64,000 nucleotides of DNA from Phenylobacterium sp. (lineage in GTDB: Bacteria; Pseudomonadota; Alphaproteobacteria; Caulobacterales; Caulobacteraceae). The stretch is from the NCBI RefSeq assembly GCF_030680185.1, contig NZ_JAUXVZ010000020.1, positions 19,546-83,545 of the forward strand, in the 5' to 3' direction. A model generated the notes under the pieces. The model made no database searches, had not been told where the DNA came from, and was given only the letters and a program-made list of their open reading frames with translations. The position numbers were made by a program, and so were the translations under genes. Within the stretch, counting starts at the first letter, position 1; each line of letters starts with the position of its first letter. Positions 62,383 to 64,000 of this stretch are shown in pieces.

Positions 62383-62940
62383 ATGTCCGATCGGCCCAAG
62401 GTCGCCGTCATCGTCGGCAGTTTCCGCCGCCATTCCGTGAACCGGCGCCTGGCCGAGGCGATCGCCAAGACGACGGCGTCCAAGCTCGACCTGCAGATCC
62501 TCGACTATGGCGACGTGCCCCTGTTCAACCAGGATCACGAGGCCGGCCCGCCGGCGGCCGTCGTGGCCTTCAAGGACGCGATCAAGGCCGCCGACGCCGT
62601 GCTGTTCGTGACGCCGGAATACAACCGCTCCATGCCCGGCGTGCTGAAGAACGCCATCGACTGGGCCTCGCGGCCCCCAGGCCAAGGCGTCTGGTCGGGC
62701 AAGCCCGCCGCCATCGCCGGCGCCAGCCCCGGCGCGCTGGGCACGGGGGCGGCCCAGGTGGACCTGCGCAACGTGCTGACCGCCATCAATGTGGCTGTGA
62801 TGGGCATGCCGCAAATCTATTTCGTCCATAAGGACGAGCACTTCACCGAAGACGGCGGCTTCGCCGATCCCAAGTTCCAGGCCTTCATCGAAAGCTGGGG
62901 CGACAAGTTCGCCGCCTGGATCGCGAAGATGAACGGCTGA
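62383..62940 (+). CDS. NADPH-dependent FMN reductase
   Basis: 185 aa flavodoxin-like fold: VAVIVGSFRRHSVNRRLAEAIAK (phosphate loop), VLFVTPEYNRSMPGVLKNAIDWASRPP (the PEYN-GVLKNAIDW signature of ChrR/YieF/azoreductase-type enzymes). Reduces quinones, chromate or azo compounds using FMN and NAD(P)H. It lies in a nudix-reductase-pirin run with 4-19 base gaps, likely one operon with a redox theme. Confidence 0.93.
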   Translation: MSDRPKVAVIVGSFRRHSVNRRLAEAIAKTTASKLDLQILDYGDVPLFNQDHEAGPPAAVVAFKDAIKAADAVLFVTPEYNRSMPGVLKNAIDWASRPPGQGVWSGKPAAIAGASPGALGTGAAQVDLRNVLTAINVAVMGMPQIYFVHKDEHFTEDGGFADPKFQAFIESWGDKFAAWIAKMNG

Positions 62941-62944
62941 GCCG

Positions 62945-63778
62945 ATGGCCCTCTCCGTCGATCGCGTCGAGACCGCCGGCCCGCGCAATGTTCTCGGTCC
63001 CCGGCACCAGAACCGCCTGATCATCGCGCCGCAGGAGCATGGGCCCTACAGCCCCTTCCTGTTCCTGGCCGAAGACTGGTTCGCCCCGCCGGCCGGCTTT
63101 CCCGCCCATCCCCACCGGGGCATGGAGACGGTGACCTTCATCCTCGAAGGCCAGATGATCCACGAGGACCACACCGGCGCCCACGGGGAGCTGGAGGCCG
63201 GCGACGTCCAGTTCATGACCGCCGGCGGCGGGGTGATGCATTCGGAAATGCCCGGCCCTGGCGGCGTCCATTCCCTGCAGCTCTGGCTGAACCTGCCGGC
63301 CGCCCAGAAGATGAGCCCGGCCCGCTACAGCGACCAGCGGGCCGCCGAGGCCGCGCTGGTCACCGGCGAGGGCTATGAGGCGCGGCTCTATGCCGGTCGC
63401 CTGGGTCAGGCCGAGCGGCCTCACGGCAGCCTCTGGCCGCTGGCCTTGATGGATCTGCGCCTCGACGCCGGCGCGACGCTGGACCTGCCCCTGCTGAAGG
63501 GTTGGCGGGGTTTTGTGCTGATCCTGCAGGGCGAGGCCCAGGTGGGCGACGGCCAGATGCCCGTCCGCGCCGACCAGCACGCCTGGGTCCACGCCCGCGA
63601 GGCCGACGATGTCCTGGCGCTCAACGCCACGACCCCCGCCCGCGCCCTCTTCTACGCCGCCCCCGTCATCGACGAGCCCGTGGTCGCCCACGGCCCGTTC
63701 GTGATGAACACCGTGGAGGAAATCCGCCAGGCCTTCGCCGACTATCAGAGCGGCCGGCTGACCACAGCTGGCGCTTAG
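62945..63778 (+). CDS. Pirin family protein
   Basis: 277 aa, a two-cupin fold. The N-terminal cupin has FPAHPHRGMETVTFILEGQMIHEDHTGAHGELEAGDVQFMTAGGGVMHSEMP, with metal-binding histidines and glutamate of pirin. The C-terminal cupin is less conserved. Some pirins are quercetinases or redox-sensing cofactors; role here unknown. It starts four bases after the FMN reductase stop. Confidence 0.93.
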   Translation: MALSVDRVETAGPRNVLGPRHQNRLIIAPQEHGPYSPFLFLAEDWFAPPAGFPAHPHRGMETVTFILEGQMIHEDHTGAHGELEAGDVQFMTAGGGVMHSEMPGPGGVHSLQLWLNLPAAQKMSPARYSDQRAAEAALVTGEGYEARLYAGRLGQAERPHGSLWPLALMDLRLDAGATLDLPLLKGWRGFVLILQGEAQVGDGQMPVRADQHAWVHAREADDVLALNATTPARALFYAAPVIDEPVVAHGPFVMNTVEEIRQAFADYQSGRLTTAGA

Positions 63779-63802
63779 ATCAAGCGCTCGGCCTTCGCCG
63801 CA

Positions 63803-63830
63803 TTGACTTTGGTCTGCGGATTCGTATTGT
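63803..63830 (+). promoter_or_regulatory. Sigma-70-type promoter of rpmG
   Basis: TTGACT (63803-63808), 16 bases, TATTGT (63825-63830). It is 63 bases before the rpmG ATG. Confidence 0.6.
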
Positions 63831-63892
63831 CCGCGGCTCATTCGAAATGACTGCCGGGGAAGCGCGCTTGCCCGGCCCCGCGAGGACCGACC

Positions 63893-64000
63893 ATGGCGAA
63901 GCCAGCTTCCATCAAGATCCGCCTGAACTCCTCGGCGGACACCGGCTTTTTCTACGTGACCAAGAAGAACGCCCGCACCAAGACCGACAAGCTGGTCATG
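63893..64000 (+). CDS. rpmG: 50S ribosomal protein L33 (3' end outside window)
   Basis: 36 codons are visible: [36 protein letters not shown], the standard N-terminus of alphaproteobacterial L33. CGAGGA lies upstream. The gene is cut by the window edge. Confidence 0.95.
   Translation, partial: MAKPASIKIRLNSSADTGFFYVTKKNARTKTDKLVM

Overview
The window is GC-rich, densely packed alphaproteobacterial chromosome. Several features point to Caulobacteraceae (Caulobacter/Phenylobacterium type): a complete set of holdfast polysaccharide genes (hfsE-F-G-H facing hfsC-B-A, with hfsD divergent), an EcfG/NepR general stress response pair, a REP-like palindrome pair of the kind scattered through these genomes, and many 4-base start/stop overlaps. 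Assignments come from reading the translated sequences and motifs; no database search was run.

Layout. 1-7.8 kb: N-terminal part of the (p)ppGpp synthetase/hydrolase rsh behind rpoZ, a membrane-anchored amidohydrolase, folK, a NYN-domain protein, a type-5 uracil-DNA glycosylase, a GNAT protein, smpB and dapA. 7.9-18.9 kb: soluble lytic transglycosylase, a TetR regulator with a palindrome beside it, two RNA methyltransferase-like genes, helicase hrpB, an NSS-type and an APC-type transporter, and a metallo-beta-lactamase-fold hydrolase. 18.9-29.2 kb: an OmpR/EnvZ-type two-component pair, a KGG stress protein, a fused EgtB-EgtD ergothioneine gene, ecfG with a matching EcfG promoter and a convergent nepR, a small hydrophilic protein with its own EcfG-like promoter, a DedA protein, a KaiC-like ATPase with a hybrid histidine kinase, and tRNA-Ser(GCU). 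29.4-39.7 kb: the holdfast locus with rsgA embedded. 39.7-57.5 kb: Sel1-like protein, two RcnB-like periplasmic proteins, gatB, gatA and gatC, a sulfotransferase, ruvX, pyrB with a catalytically degenerate pyrC-like partner, plsY, dprA, topA, an AAA ATPase and RNase R.

57.5-61.6 kb is the odd stretch. A block of visibly lower GC and different codon use separates rnr from a nudix gene. It carries four tightly coupled genes: an unknown 183-aa protein, a divergent QueC-like PP-loop enzyme with a four-cysteine cluster, an XRE-HTH/ImmA-IrrE metallopeptidase, and a PIN-domain nuclease. A 13-bp dyad-containing direct repeat, with copies 32 bp apart, sits immediately upstream. I read this as a candidate anti-phage defence or toxin-antitoxin island built around a QueC-like enzyme. 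It is related in its parts to, but not the same as, Qat and type IV CBASS. This is the best candidate for an undescribed system in the window.

61.6-64 kb returns to core genes: nudix hydrolase, NADPH-dependent FMN reductase, pirin, and the start of rpmG (L33) with a readable promoter.
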